Positions 53,306 to 62,280 of a stretch of 64,000 nt of DNA are shown here, one piece after another (position 1 is the first letter of the stretch; the number at the start of each line of letters is the position of its first letter). The stretch spans positions 62,001 through 126,000 of the forward strand of contig NZ_AMRJ01000005.1 of the NCBI RefSeq assembly GCF_000300995.1, in the 5' to 3' direction. The stretch is from Alcanivorax hongdengensis A-11-3 (GTDB lineage: Bacteria > Pseudomonadota > Gammaproteobacteria > Pseudomonadales > Alcanivoracaceae). The notes beneath the pieces were generated by a model, which was not told the DNA's origin, did not search any database, and saw nothing but the letters and a program-made list of their open reading frames with translations. The position numbers and the translations under genes are program-made.

Positions 53306-53605
53306 ATGAAGCTGTCCCCCGGGCGTCAGGTGGTGCTGGCCCTGCTGGCGCTGTTGTTTGTCGGCCTGCAGGCTCGCCTGTGGTTCGGCGAGGGCAGCCT
53401 GCGCCATGTTTCGGCGCTAAAAACCCAGGTGGCGGACCTGAAAGAACAGAACGCCAAACTTGCCGAACGTAACCGTCTGATGGCTGCGGATGTGAAAGAC
53501 CTGAAGCAGGGCACCGAGGCGGTGGAGGAAATTGCCCGCAAGGATCTGGGCATGATTCGTGATGGCGAGACCTTTTTTCTGATCATGGAAAAACCCAAAC
53601 CGTGA
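53306..53605 (+). CDS. ftsB: Cell division protein FtsB
   Basis: A 99-residue bitopic protein. One membrane helix (VVLALLALLFVGLQARLWF, about residues 9-27) is followed by a coiled coil (about 30-72, LKTQVADLKEQNAKLAERN) and the conserved end ARKDLGMIRDGETFFLIME. It forms the FtsQLB complex that triggers septal peptidoglycan synthesis. The order eno-ftsB-ispD is conserved. It overlaps ispD by 4 bp (GTGA). Confidence 0.94.
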   Translation: MKLSPGRQVVLALLALLFVGLQARLWFGEGSLRHVSALKTQVADLKEQNAKLAERNRLMAADVKDLKQGTEAVEEIARKDLGMIRDGETFFLIMEKPKP

Positions 53606-54309
53606 GCCGTTCCGTGATTCGCGGCCCTCTTTATGCCGTTGTCCCTGCTGCCGGTGTTGGCACGCGCATGGGGGCCGGCCTTCCCAAGCAGTACCTGACC
53701 CTGGATGGCCGGACCCTGGCCGAGCATACCCTGCAGCGTTTGCTGGCCTTTGCGCCGCTTGAGGCGGTGGTGGTGGCGGTTTGCGACGAAGATCCCTGGT
53801 GGCCGACGCTGCCGGTGGCCGGCCACCCGCGAGTGCAAGCGGTCACCGGCGGTGCCAGCCGGGCGCATTCCGTGCGCGCCGGTGTGGCACGGGCCCTGCA
53901 ACTGGGTGGCGAGCAGGCCTGGGTGCTGGTCCATGATATGGCCCGGCCTCTGCTGCGCCTGTCGGATATCCAGCGACTACTGGAACAGTGCGGCCCGCAG
54001 GGGGCCATCCTGGCCAGTCCGGTGGTGGATACCATCAAGCAGGCCGACGCTGACGCGCGTATTGCCGCCACCCTGGATCGCCGTCATATCTGGCGCGCCC
54101 TGACGCCGCAACTTTTCCCGGCGCGGGCGCTGCTGGAAGCCCTGCAGGACGACCCTGACAGCCTCACCGATGAGGCGTCGGCCATGGAGCGCCAGGGATG
54201 GAAGCCGGCACTGGTGGCTGGCCACGGGGATAACATCAAGATCACCGTGCCGGAGGATCTGGCCCTGGCGCGGTTTTATCTGTCGCAACAACAGGAGACA
54301 TGGTCGTGA
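53602..54309 (+). CDS. ispD: 2-C-methyl-D-erythritol 4-phosphate cytidylyltransferase IspD
   Basis: A 235-residue enzyme. [33 protein letters not shown] is the CTP-binding start, and [31 protein letters not shown] and [18 protein letters not shown] are the other signatures. The usual VLVHDAARP is VLVHDMARP here. It makes CDP-methylerythritol in the pathway begun by Dxr (33899). It starts with GTG in the ftsB stop and overlaps ispF by 10 bp. Confidence 0.96.
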   Translation: MSRSVIRGPLYAVVPAAGVGTRMGAGLPKQYLTLDGRTLAEHTLQRLLAFAPLEAVVVAVCDEDPWWPTLPVAGHPRVQAVTGGASRAHSVRAGVARALQLGGEQAWVLVHDMARPLLRLSDIQRLLEQCGPQGAILASPVVDTIKQADADARIAATLDRRHIWRALTPQLFPARALLEALQDDPDSLTDEASAMERQGWKPALVAGHGDNIKITVPEDLALARFYLSQQQETWS

Positions 54310-54785
54310 GGATGCGGATCGGTCAGGGCTTTGATGTGCATGCCTTTGAAGAGGGCGACCATGTGATGCTCTGCGGCGTGCGCATTGCCCATGACCGTGG
54401 ACTCAAGGCCCATTCCGATGGCGATGTGGCCCTGCATGCGTTATCCGATGCCTTGCTGGGCGCCCTGGCACTGGGTGACATCGGCCACTATTTCCCGGAT
54501 ACGGATCCGCAGTGGCAAGGAGCCGATTCGGCCGTGCTGCTGACGCGTGTCTATCAGGATGTCACCGCGGCCGGCTGGCGACTGGGCAACGCGGATCTGA
54601 CGCTCATCTGCCAGGCCCCCAAACTGGCGCCGCATATTGTTGCCATGCGTGAGCGACTGGCGGCCTTGCTCGACTGCGCGCTGGACCAGGTGTCGGTAAA
54701 GGCCACCACCACCGAAAAACTCGGTTTCACCGGTCGCCAGGAAGGCATTGCCGTGCAGGCGGCTGTCCTGCTGGAGCAGCCATGA
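54300..54785 (+). CDS. ispF: 2-C-methyl-D-erythritol 2,4-cyclodiphosphate synthase IspF
   Basis: A 161-residue zinc enzyme. [59 protein letters not shown] and the closing [22 protein letters not shown] are canonical. Metal ligands are the Asp and His of DVH and [13 protein letters not shown] 54300 is closest to AGGAG; GTG 54306 or ATG 54312 ([10 protein letters not shown]) are possible shorter starts. It ends in the truD start (ATGA). Confidence 0.95.
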   Translation: MVVRMRIGQGFDVHAFEEGDHVMLCGVRIAHDRGLKAHSDGDVALHALSDALLGALALGDIGHYFPDTDPQWQGADSAVLLTRVYQDVTAAGWRLGNADLTLICQAPKLAPHIVAMRERLAALLDCALDQVSVKATTTEKLGFTGRQEGIAVQAAVLLEQP

Positions 54786-55792
54786 CACTGCCGCGGGCCC
54801 ACGGCGGCGCTTCCTGCCTGGGGCGGATCAAGACCGAGCCGCAGGATTTTCGTGTTCTGGAGCAGATGCATGTGCCGCTGGACGGCGACGGTGAGCACCT
54901 CTGGCTGCATATCGAGAAGACCGGCTGGAACACCGAGGATGTGGCGCTCTGGCTGGCAAAAGAGGCGGCTGTTCATCGCCTGGCCGTGGGCTACAGCGGT
55001 CTCAAGGACAAGCACGCGGTGACCCGGCAATGGTTCAGCCTGCATTTGCCTGGCAAGCCGGACCCGGAATTTCACTGGCCGGCGGGCCTGTCTTCGCTGC
55101 AGGCCGTTCGTCACCGCCGTAAACTGAACCGGGGTACCCATCGGGCCAACGCCTTCCAGTTGTGTGTGCGTGATCTGCATGGTGACACGGGGCGTCTGGC
55201 CGGGCAGCTGGCGGCGATAGATCAGCAGGGTGTTCCCAATTACTTCGGTGAACAGCGGTTCGGGCGCCTGGCCAGTAACCTGGAAAGGGGCCGGCAATGG
55301 CTGCTCGGCGGTGAGCCGCCGCGCAAGAAAGCGCTGCGGGGAATCTGGTTGTCCGCCGTGCGCAGCGATCTGTTCAATCGTGTGCTGGCCGCACGGGTGG
55401 AGCAGGGTGCCTGGGCGGCGCTGTTGACGGGCGATATTCTGCAGCCCGATGGCAGTCGCGGATTGTTCATGGCCGATGACGAGCCGCTGGCGGGGCAGCG
55501 GGTTGCCGCCGGTGAGGTTCATCCCACCGGCCCTATGCCGGGCGTGCCGGGCATGGCATCATCGGGCGCTTGCCGGGAGCTGGAACAGAGGATACTGGCC
55601 CCGCATCAGGCTTTGATTGACGGTTTGTGTGCACAGGGGGTCGAAGAAGCCCGCCGTGCCACGCGCTTGCCGGTACGGGACTTGCAATGGCAGCAGCAGG
55701 GGGACCAGCTGACACTGTCATTCGTGCTGCCGGCCGGTGCCTTTGCCACCACGGTACTGGCCGAACTGGTGACGCCCCCCGACACCGCGTAA
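54782..55792 (+). CDS. truD: tRNA pseudouridine(13) synthase TruD
   Basis: A 336-residue pseudouridine synthase. [61 protein letters not shown] (catalytic Asp in GLKDKHA) and [13 protein letters not shown] are family signatures. It modifies U13 in some tRNAs. It overlaps ispF by 4 bp. The gene normally next in line, surE, is not present. Confidence 0.95.
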   Translation: MTLPRAHGGASCLGRIKTEPQDFRVLEQMHVPLDGDGEHLWLHIEKTGWNTEDVALWLAKEAAVHRLAVGYSGLKDKHAVTRQWFSLHLPGKPDPEFHWPAGLSSLQAVRHRRKLNRGTHRANAFQLCVRDLHGDTGRLAGQLAAIDQQGVPNYFGEQRFGRLASNLERGRQWLLGGEPPRKKALRGIWLSAVRSDLFNRVLAARVEQGAWAALLTGDILQPDGSRGLFMADDEPLAGQRVAAGEVHPTGPMPGVPGMASSGACRELEQRILAPHQALIDGLCAQGVEEARRATRLPVRDLQWQQQGDQLTLSFVLPAGAFATTVLAELVTPPDTA

Positions 55793-55804
55793 TACAACGT
55801 TTTG

Positions 55805-55826
55805 TGAATTCGGCGTTTCGAATTCA
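55805..55826. repeat. Inverted repeat between truD and pcm
   Basis: TGAATTCG and CGAATTCA form a perfect 8-bp inverted repeat around six bases, in the 63-bp gap where surE would lie in related genomes. There is no T tract, so it is not a clear terminator. Confidence 0.6.
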
Positions 55827-55855
55827 GGCTTGGCAGGAAAGACGACAACACGATT

Positions 55856-56515
55856 ATGGACATCCAATTGAGCGGTATCGGCATGACGTCCGCGCGCACC
55901 CGGGAACGACTGGTGCGACGTTTGCGCGATGTCGGCATCGGTAATGAACAGGTGCTGGAGGTGATCCGCAACACGCCTCGGCATTTGTTCATCGAAGAGG
56001 CCCTGGCCCACCAGGCCTATGACGACACGGCATTGCCCATCGGCCACGGGCAGACCATCTCCCAGCCCTGGGTGGTGGCAAGAATGACGGAACTGTTGAT
56101 CGCCAAAAAGCGTCCCAACAAGGTACTGGAGATCGGTACCGGCTGTGGCTACCAGACTGCAGTGCTGGCGCAGTTCTGTGACGAGCTGTATTCGGTGGAG
56201 CGTATTCGCCCGTTGCAGGATCAGGCGCGCAAACGCTTGCTGCAGCTGGGGCTGGCACGGGTGCAGTTACGGCATGCGGATGGCGGTTTCGGCTGGAGTG
56301 CCCAGGCACCGTTCGATGCCATTCTGGCGGCCTGCGGTCGGCCCGATATTCCCCAGGATCTGCTGGCCCAGCTGGCCGATGGCGGGCGCCTGGTCATGCC
56401 GGTGGGCAGTGATGGCCGGCAGCAACTCACGGTGGTGGATCGCGAGGGCGATCAGTATCACACCCAGACATTGGATGCCGTGCGCTTTGTGCCTTTTCAG
56501 CGCGGTGTTCTCTAA
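55856..56515 (+). CDS. pcm: Protein-L-isoaspartate O-methyltransferase Pcm
   Basis: A 219-residue SAM methyltransferase. RHLFIEEALAHQAYDDTALPIGHGQTISQPWVVARMTELL is the substrate-binding region. VLEIGTGCGYQTAVLAQFC binds SAM, and YSVERIRPLQDQARKRL follows. It repairs isoaspartyl residues formed by protein ageing. It is in the conserved truD-(surE)-pcm-nlpD neighbourhood with surE absent. ATG 55856 is preceded by AGGAAAGACG at some distance. Confidence 0.96.
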   Translation: MDIQLSGIGMTSARTRERLVRRLRDVGIGNEQVLEVIRNTPRHLFIEEALAHQAYDDTALPIGHGQTISQPWVVARMTELLIAKKRPNKVLEIGTGCGYQTAVLAQFCDELYSVERIRPLQDQARKRLLQLGLARVQLRHADGGFGWSAQAPFDAILAACGRPDIPQDLLAQLADGGRLVMPVGSDGRQQLTVVDREGDQYHTQTLDAVRFVPFQRGVL

Positions 56516-56533
56516 ACAGGACTGACCAACACG

Positions 56534-57448
56534 ATGATTCGCTTGGGGGTTTATTTTCGCGGCATGTCCATGGGGGCAGCCGATCTGGTGCCCGGCGTGT
56601 CCGGCGGCACCATGGCGCTGATCACCGGCGTTTACGAGGAACTGATCGATACCCTGGGGGGGCTGGGACCACACCTGCTGGGTGTCTGGCGCCGTGAGGG
56701 ACTGGTGGCCGCCTGGCGGGCGGCCAACCTGACCTTTCTGGTGACCTTGCTGGCGGGCATCTTTACCAGTGTGGCGCTACTGTCTCACCTGATTACCTGG
56801 TTGCTCGATGATCACCCGGTGCCGGTCTGGGCCTTCTTCAGCGGCTTGATTCTGGCCAGCATCGCCCTGGTGCTGGCGCCGTTGCGGCAAAGAGGGTTGG
56901 CCCAGTGGCTGGCCTTGCTGGTCGGTATTGGCGCCGCACTGGCCATTGCCCTGGCGCCGGGTATTGATACCGTGGATGCGCCGGTCTGGGTGTTCTTTGC
57001 CAGTGGGGCGCTGGCTATCTGTGCCATGATCCTGCCCGGTATTTCCGGCAGTTTTATCCTTCTTTTACTGGGCATGTATCAGCCGATTCTGGAAGCTGTG
57101 AATGCCGGTCGCTATCTGCATATTCTGGCGTTCCTGGCCGGCTGTGCCACGGGCTTGCTGAGTTTTGTGCACCTGCTCAAGTGGCTGCTGCATCACTACC
57201 ATGACACCCTGATGGCGCTACTGGCCGGGTTCATGGGCGGTTCGTTGCTGGTGCTGTGGCCCTGGCGCGAGGCCGGCGAACATGGGCAGCGTGGTGACTG
57301 GCTGACGCCCGGACAATATGCCCACCTTACCGGTCTGCCGGCGCAGGTCTGGCTGGCGGCATTGATGGTGGCCGTGGGCGTGCTGGCCGTGTGGCTACTT
57401 TATCGGGCCGCGCCTGTGCATAATGTGGCGCAGCAATCATCTCCCTGA
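56534..57448 (+). CDS. DUF368 membrane protein, PopT-like undecaprenyl phosphate translocase
   Basis: A 304-residue polytopic membrane protein with eight or more hydrophobic segments. Near the N-terminus is the DUF368 signature YFRGMSMGAADLVPGVSGGTMALITGVYEELI; a second copy of the motif is ICAMILPGISGSFILLLLGMY in the middle. DUF368 (PopT) proteins were recently linked to returning undecaprenyl phosphate across the inner membrane. The tandem PGxSGG/PGISGS motifs suit a pseudo-symmetric translocase. It lies 18 bp after pcm. Function here is inference from the family. Confidence 0.82.
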   Translation: MIRLGVYFRGMSMGAADLVPGVSGGTMALITGVYEELIDTLGGLGPHLLGVWRREGLVAAWRAANLTFLVTLLAGIFTSVALLSHLITWLLDDHPVPVWAFFSGLILASIALVLAPLRQRGLAQWLALLVGIGAALAIALAPGIDTVDAPVWVFFASGALAICAMILPGISGSFILLLLGMYQPILEAVNAGRYLHILAFLAGCATGLLSFVHLLKWLLHHYHDTLMALLAGFMGGSLLVLWPWREAGEHGQRGDWLTPGQYAHLTGLPAQVWLAALMVAVGVLAVWLLYRAAPVHNVAQQSSP

Positions 57449-57524
57449 CCCGAACATGGCGGTGAGGGGATAGGCAGGAGGGAGCCATGACAGACACCAC
57501 CGGTTACCGGGCTGGCATGCATTG

Positions 57525-58313
57525 ATGCGGTTAGCGGTCACGGTTCTGATAATCTGTCTGCTCAGCGCCTGCACCGCCGGCGGGGCGCCGGTGGTGGATA
57601 TTTACGGGCAGTCTTCCAAGCCACAAAAAGTGACCAGCGGCACCCACCGGGTGCGTCAGGGAGAGACCCTCTATTCCATTGCCTGGCGTTACGGCTGGGA
57701 CTACCGGGCCTTGGCAAACGCCAATGATATCCCCGCGCCCTATACCATCTATCCCGGACAGCTGATCTCCCTGGCCGGTCATGGCGGTGATAGCCGGCCG
57801 GTGACCCGCCACCCTTCGCCGTCCCGTGACGATAGCAAACCGGCGCCCGCCAAACCCGAACCCAAGCCCAGTGCCAAACCCCGGTCGACCAGCAAACCGG
57901 CGCCTGCGCCGGCATCCAGCGGCAGTGGTCTGGTCAGCGGGCCGATCACCTGGCGCTGGCCGGCCAGCGGCAAGCTGGTGGAAACCTTTTCCGGTGATGC
58001 CCACGGCCAGAAGGGCATTGCCATCAGTGGCGCCCAGGGGGCGCCGGTGATTGCGGCGGCGCCGGGGCAGGTGGTTTATCGAGGCAGCGGGCTCACCGGT
58101 TACGGGAATCTGCTGATCATCAAGCACAATGACCGCTGGTTAAGTGCCTACGCACACAATGATAAAATGCTGGTCAATGAGGGGCAGGCGGTCAGTGCCG
58201 GACAACAGATTGCCACCATGGGGGCCAGCGGTACCTTTCGGACCCAGCTGCACTTTGAAATTCGTCGCGACGGCAAACCGGTTGATCCGTTGCACTATTT
58301 ACCCAAGCGTTAA
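57525..58313 (+). CDS. nlpD: NlpD-like lipoprotein with LysM and degenerate M23 domain
   Basis: A 262-residue protein. The lipobox LLSAC gives a lipidated Cys near residue 17. LysM is THRVRQGETLYSIAWRYGWDYRALANANDI and the following segment (about 40-85). A Pro/Lys-rich linker leads to a LytM/M23 domain (about 145-262). Catalytic residues look lost: HGQKGIAISG lacks the usual HxxxD, and QLHFEIRR has HFE in place of HxH. This matches NlpD/EnvC, which activate amidases rather than cut the wall themselves. The start is ATG 57525; TTG 57522 is possible. rpoS, usually next, is absent. Confidence 0.9.
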   Translation: MRLAVTVLIICLLSACTAGGAPVVDIYGQSSKPQKVTSGTHRVRQGETLYSIAWRYGWDYRALANANDIPAPYTIYPGQLISLAGHGGDSRPVTRHPSPSRDDSKPAPAKPEPKPSAKPRSTSKPAPAPASSGSGLVSGPITWRWPASGKLVETFSGDAHGQKGIAISGAQGAPVIAAAPGQVVYRGSGLTGYGNLLIIKHNDRWLSAYAHNDKMLVNEGQAVSAGQQIATMGASGTFRTQLHFEIRRDGKPVDPLHYLPKR

Positions 58314-58321
58314 GGGATTAC

Positions 58322-59233
58322 ATGACTGCGGATGTAAAACGCGATCACCGGCTGTTGATCACCGCCGGCCTGGCTTCCGTGTTGACGGCCATTATCCTGA
58401 TTGCCGCCAAGGCGGTGGCCTGGATGATGACCGGCTCGGTGAGTCTGCTGGCGTCGCTGGTGGATTCGGTGATGGATTCCATTGCATCACTGATCAATTT
58501 TGTCGCCATTCGTTATTCGCTGGTGCCGGCGGATGAAGAGCACCGTTTCGGGCACGGCAAGGCCGAAGCGCTGGCGGGGCTGGGGCAGGCGGTTTTTATC
58601 TTCGCTTCGTCGGTATTTCTGTTGGTCCAGGCGGTGCAGAAACTGATGGAACCGGTGCCGCTGAAAGCCACCACGGTGGGGGTGGCAGTCATGGTGTTTT
58701 CCATTGTCATGACACTGTTGTTGCTGATGATTCAGAAGTACGTGGTGCGGCAGACCGGTTCCACGGCGATTGAAGCCGATTCCCTGCATTACCTGTCTGA
58801 CCTGTCGGTGAATGTGGGCATTATCCTGGTGCTGGTGCTGTCGCCTCTGGGCTTCGACTGGCTTGATGGGCTGGTAGCACTGGGCATTGCACTTTACATC
58901 CTGCGCAGCGCCTGGCAGATCGGTTTCGAATCGGCCCAGTTGCTGCTGGATCGGGAAATTCCCGGCGATGTCCGTGAGGTGGTGGGCGCCATTGTCGCCG
59001 AGCACGAACTGGCCCTGGGCTTTCATGACCTGCGCACCCGGCAGTCCGGGCGCACCCAGTTCATTCAGCTGCATGTGGATATGGACCAGAACCTGTCATT
59101 GCTGCAGGCCCATGGCCTGGCGGAAAGCATCGAGATGCGCATCCGTGAGCAGTTCCCCGCAGCGGATGTGATCATCCACCAGGATCCGGTGGCAGTGGGC
59201 CCCCACGTCAGTGTGGATGAGCGACTGATATGA
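58322..59233 (+). CDS. fieF: Cation diffusion facilitator FieF (divalent metal efflux)
   Basis: A 303-residue CDF transporter. Six membrane helices lie in the first 205 residues. VSLLASLVDSVMDSIASLINF and AIEADSLHYLSDLSVNVGII carry the metal-binding Asp/His pairs (DxxxD, HxxxD). EEHRFGHGKAEALAGLGQA is the linker, and the cytoplasmic C-terminal domain ends HVDMDQNLSLLQAHGLAESIE and ADVIIHQDPV. It exports Fe2+ or Zn2+ by proton antiport. It sits 8 bp after nlpD, where rpoS is usually found. Confidence 0.92.
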   Translation: MTADVKRDHRLLITAGLASVLTAIILIAAKAVAWMMTGSVSLLASLVDSVMDSIASLINFVAIRYSLVPADEEHRFGHGKAEALAGLGQAVFIFASSVFLLVQAVQKLMEPVPLKATTVGVAVMVFSIVMTLLLLMIQKYVVRQTGSTAIEADSLHYLSDLSVNVGIILVLVLSPLGFDWLDGLVALGIALYILRSAWQIGFESAQLLLDREIPGDVREVVGAIVAEHELALGFHDLRTRQSGRTQFIQLHVDMDQNLSLLQAHGLAESIEMRIREQFPAADVIIHQDPVAVGPHVSVDERLI

Positions 59234-59337
59234 ACCTGGCTGTGCCCTGCGGTCAAGGGCACCTGTCCGGGTAAACACATTGTATTCATGCGGGCTTTTC
59301 ACTAGCGTTAGGTCTCTTGCCTAGCGAGGGACTCAGC

Positions 59338-59961
59338 ATGAATTCCGTTAGCCCGGCGCGCCAGGTTTCCCGCACCCTGCAACAGGGGTTCGGCCGGCGC
59401 CGTTTTCTCAAATGGACCCTGATGGGCGGTGCCGGCGTGGCGGCGGTGGCCGCCGGCGGGTTTGCCCTGTTACGCCGTTCTGCGCTGGATGATCAGCCGG
59501 TTCCCGCCGATATCAGCGGCTTGAGCCACAGCGAATACCATCTCTTTGCGCGCTGCCAGCAGGTGCTGCTGCCCACCGAGGGCACCGAACTCCACCCCAG
59601 TGATTCCCTGCCCGTGGTGGCCAATGTGGCCGCCATTTTGTCGTTCATGGCGGCGCCGGTTCGCAAGCAGCTGGGCATGGGGCTGTCGTTGTTCGATAAC
59701 GCGGCGGTGTTCAGTCATGGTTGCCGTTTCGTGGATCTGGATGACGACAGTGCCCGGCGCTATTTTGATCAATGGGGGCAGGGCGCCGTGATCCAGCGCA
59801 CCCTGGCCACCGCCATCAAGCAACTCACCTATACCGCCTACTGGCGTGAGCCGGCCACCTGGCCGGCGGTGGAATTTGACGGCCCGGTAACAGACAAATG
59901 GGGGCTGGCCTATCTGGGCAATGCGCCCTTGCCGCAAGAAGACGGGGAGGGCCGTGTATGA
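59338..59961 (+). CDS. Tat-signal small subunit of a GMC flavoprotein (gluconate 2-dehydrogenase subunit 3-like), module 1
   Basis: A 207-residue protein. A twin-arginine signal GRRRFLKWTLMGGAGVAAVAAGG lies near residues 22-45. The rest resembles gluconate 2-dehydrogenase subunit 3: QVLLPTEGTELHPSDSLPVVANVAAILSFM, then AYWREPATWPAVEFDGPVTDKWGLAYLGNAPLP. The end is closely shared with the second module at 61671 (YW, TWP, GPV, WG, LGNAPLP). It overlaps the next flavoprotein gene by 4 bp. Since that flavoprotein has no signal, it may be carried to the periplasm with this subunit; this is inference. Start ATG 59338 follows GCGAGGGAC. Confidence 0.78.
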   Translation: MNSVSPARQVSRTLQQGFGRRRFLKWTLMGGAGVAAVAAGGFALLRRSALDDQPVPADISGLSHSEYHLFARCQQVLLPTEGTELHPSDSLPVVANVAAILSFMAAPVRKQLGMGLSLFDNAAVFSHGCRFVDLDDDSARRYFDQWGQGAVIQRTLATAIKQLTYTAYWREPATWPAVEFDGPVTDKWGLAYLGNAPLPQEDGEGRV

Positions 59962-61502
59962 GTATGGCATCCATGCCGGCGTCCGGCCTGGCCGTGATCC
60001 AGGCCAGTGATATCAGCGAAAAGAACCTGTCACTCAGTGCCGATGTGGTGGTGGTGGGCTCCGGCGCCGGCGGCGCGGTGACCGCCTATGAGCTGGCGCG
60101 TCGCGGCAAGAAAGTCATTGTGCTGGAAGCCGGCCCCTATGTGCCGTCCCAACAGTTTACCGAGCGTTTTGCCGACAGCCTGGAAACCCTGTATCAGGAT
60201 CATGGTGGCCAGACCAATGCCAGCGGTGATCTTCTGGTGCTGCAGGGTGCCTGTGTGGGCGGCTCCACGGTGGTTAACGGCTGTGTCTGCTTCCGTACGC
60301 CGGATTTCATCCTCAAGGATTGGCAGCAGCGTTTCGGTCTCACCGATCTGACCAGCGATACCTTGGCGCCGTATTTCGAACGGGTGGAAAAAAACCTTTC
60401 CATCCACGATAACGCCGAATATGAAATTGCCCGCCATGGCCAGCTGATTCGTGCCGGCGCCAACAAGCTCGGCTGGTCGGTGAAACCGTTACGACGCAAT
60501 ATCCGCCAGTGCGGCCTGACAGGCCACTGCCTGTCCGGCTGCAAGAGCGAACGCAAGCAGTCCATGTTGGTGACCTATCTTCCCTGGGCAGCTGCCCATG
60601 GTGCCCGTATCTACGCCGACACCCGGGTAGAGCGCGTGACGACCGAGCAGGGGCGGGCCAGCGGTGTGCAAGCAACGGTGGTGGCCCACGACGGCACGCC
60701 AGTGGCATCGATGACGGTGAAGGCGTCCCAGGTGGTGGTGGCCGCCGGTGCCGTGCAGACGCCATTGCTGCTGCAGAAGAGCCAGATTGCCAACCGCTCC
60801 GGTCAGGTGGGCAAGAACTTTGCGTGTCACCCGTCGCTATATGTGCCTGCGCGGTATCCGGAGCCGGTGCATGCGTGGCGGGGTGCCCTGCTGGGTGTTT
60901 ATATCGATGAATTTCTCAGCCCGGAGAAGGGCGCTTTCGTGATCGAGGATGGCGGTTCCGGGCCGGTGGAAATGACCATGGCGGCGGAGCCGGGCACCGG
61001 CAAGCCGTTTATGGACTACATGGCCAATGCCAAGTATCTGGCGGGGCTGGTGACCCTGATACATGATCACAATGTGGGCACCATTCACTGGGATGGTGAG
61101 CAGAAGAAGATCGACTATCAGCTGGCGGATGCGGACTTTCCGTCCATGCAGCGGGCCCTCAAGGCAGCGGCCAGACTGCATCTGGCATCCGGCGCCGAGG
61201 AGGTTTACGTGCCCTCCAGTGACCGGCGGGTAATCCGCTCCGAGGCGGACATCGATCCGATGGTGGACAGCCTGGAAAATCTGCCCCAGCACCTTCGCAT
61301 GGTCAGTTATCACCCGCAGGGAAGCTGTCGCATGGGCAGTGATCCGGACACCAGCGTGGTCAACGACAAGGGCGAAAGCCACGACGTGCCCGGCCTCTAC
61401 GTGGCCGATGCCAGCCTGCTGCCCACCTCCATCGTGGTCAATCCGCAGGTTACGGTATACGCGCTGGCCACCCGCATTGCCGAGCATATGGCAAAGGCCT
61501 GA
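59958..61502 (+). CDS. GMC-family FAD oxidoreductase, long-chain alcohol oxidase-like, module 1
   Basis: A 514-residue flavoprotein. The FAD-binding VVVVGSGAGGAVTAYELARRG starts near residue 31, and GACVGGSTVVNGCVCFRTP is the second flavin motif. CGLTGHCLSGCKSERKQSMLVTYLPWA is a Cys-rich segment like that in long-chain fatty alcohol oxidases. The canonical catalytic pair is present: His in SYHPQGSCRMG and Asn in SIVVNPQVTVYALA. It likely oxidises an alcohol, plausibly a fatty alcohol from alkane breakdown, passing electrons to a membrane acceptor. The start is ATG 59958 in the previous stop codon (ATGA). Confidence 0.82.
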   Translation: MSMASMPASGLAVIQASDISEKNLSLSADVVVVGSGAGGAVTAYELARRGKKVIVLEAGPYVPSQQFTERFADSLETLYQDHGGQTNASGDLLVLQGACVGGSTVVNGCVCFRTPDFILKDWQQRFGLTDLTSDTLAPYFERVEKNLSIHDNAEYEIARHGQLIRAGANKLGWSVKPLRRNIRQCGLTGHCLSGCKSERKQSMLVTYLPWAAAHGARIYADTRVERVTTEQGRASGVQATVVAHDGTPVASMTVKASQVVVAAGAVQTPLLLQKSQIANRSGQVGKNFACHPSLYVPARYPEPVHAWRGALLGVYIDEFLSPEKGAFVIEDGGSGPVEMTMAAEPGTGKPFMDYMANAKYLAGLVTLIHDHNVGTIHWDGEQKKIDYQLADADFPSMQRALKAAARLHLASGAEEVYVPSSDRRVIRSEADIDPMVDSLENLPQHLRMVSYHPQGSCRMGSDPDTSVVNDKGESHDVPGLYVADASLLPTSIVVNPQVTVYALATRIAEHMAKA

Positions 61503-61539
61503 AGGGGGTTGACCCCAGGGCCGGCCTTGTCGGCTTTTT

Positions 61540-61575
61540 AAGTCCCCGTTCCATGGCGTCGGGGACTTTGGTGTT
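61540..61575 (+). terminator. Terminator after GMC module 1
   Basis: AAGTCCCCG pairs with CGGGGACTT around an 11-base loop, followed by TGGTGTTTGT, only moderately T-rich. It separates the two modules, so module 2 probably has its own promoter in 61576-61660. Confidence 0.65.
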
Positions 61576-61670
61576 TGTAACGGTTTGTTATAGACTCTCA
61601 GGGATAAGGGGCATAAACCGGCTCCACCAATAACAACAAGGGCCACCAAGGCCAGCCCAGGAGAGGGTCC

Positions 61671-62267
61671 ATGAAGAACAACAAGCATCCTGCACTGCCG
61701 GGTTTTATGGCAGGGCTGGAGCCGCTTAGCCGCCGGGGGTTTTTGCGCGCCACCGCGCTGACCGGCGCGGCATTCACCGCCGGCTGTGCTCACCTCATGG
61801 GGCGCCGGGATGCGCCGCAAGCCATTCAGTATCGCAGCCTGCAGCCGGATGAGGCAGAAGTCCTGACGCGGCTCACCGAGGTCCTGCTACCGACCCAGTC
61901 CATGGGTTTGCCTTCCAGCACCCAGGTGGTGCCCACCGTACAGAATATTGACGCCATGGCGGCACGCATGCCGGACCAGACTCGCGACCTGCTGGGGCTG
62001 GGCATCTGGGTGTTCGATCGCCGCCCCATGGTCAGTTTCAAGTTCAGCCGCTTTACCAGCCTGTCCGATGACAAGGCCCTGGCCTATGTGAATGCCATGC
62101 AGGATGGCCCCTTCTTCGAGCGCGGCCTGATGACCACCCTGAAAGCGTTGGTGACCCTGAATTACTGGCGCGATGAACGTACCTGGCCGGGGCTGGAATA
62201 CAGTGGCCCGGTTTCCGAACTGTGGGGGATTCGCCGGCTCGGCAACGCCCCGCTGCCACGGGCCTGA
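61671..62267 (+). CDS. Tat-signal lipoprotein-like small subunit of a GMC flavoprotein, module 2
   Basis: A 198-residue paralogue of the protein at 59338. The Tat signal SRRGFLRATALTGAAFTAGC (about residues 20-38) ends in a lipobox-like TAGC, suggesting a Tat-exported lipoprotein. The body has EVLTRLTEVLLPTQSMGLPSSTQVVPTVQNIDAM and the shared end YWRDERTWPGLEYSGPVSELWGIRRLGNAPLP. It lies 13 bp before the second GMC gene. ATG 61671 follows GGAGAGGGTCC. Partner or anchor of the flavoprotein is inferred. Confidence 0.76.
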   Translation: MKNNKHPALPGFMAGLEPLSRRGFLRATALTGAAFTAGCAHLMGRRDAPQAIQYRSLQPDEAEVLTRLTEVLLPTQSMGLPSSTQVVPTVQNIDAMAARMPDQTRDLLGLGIWVFDRRPMVSFKFSRFTSLSDDKALAYVNAMQDGPFFERGLMTTLKALVTLNYWRDERTWPGLEYSGPVSELWGIRRLGNAPLPRA

Positions 62268-62280
62268 GAGCGGAGTTGAT

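Noticed and set aside
59302..59337. Two CTAGCG repeats just upstream of the first Tat-signal gene as an operator
   Set aside because: The six-base repeats are short, and their spacing (about two helical turns) is not enough evidence for a binding site.
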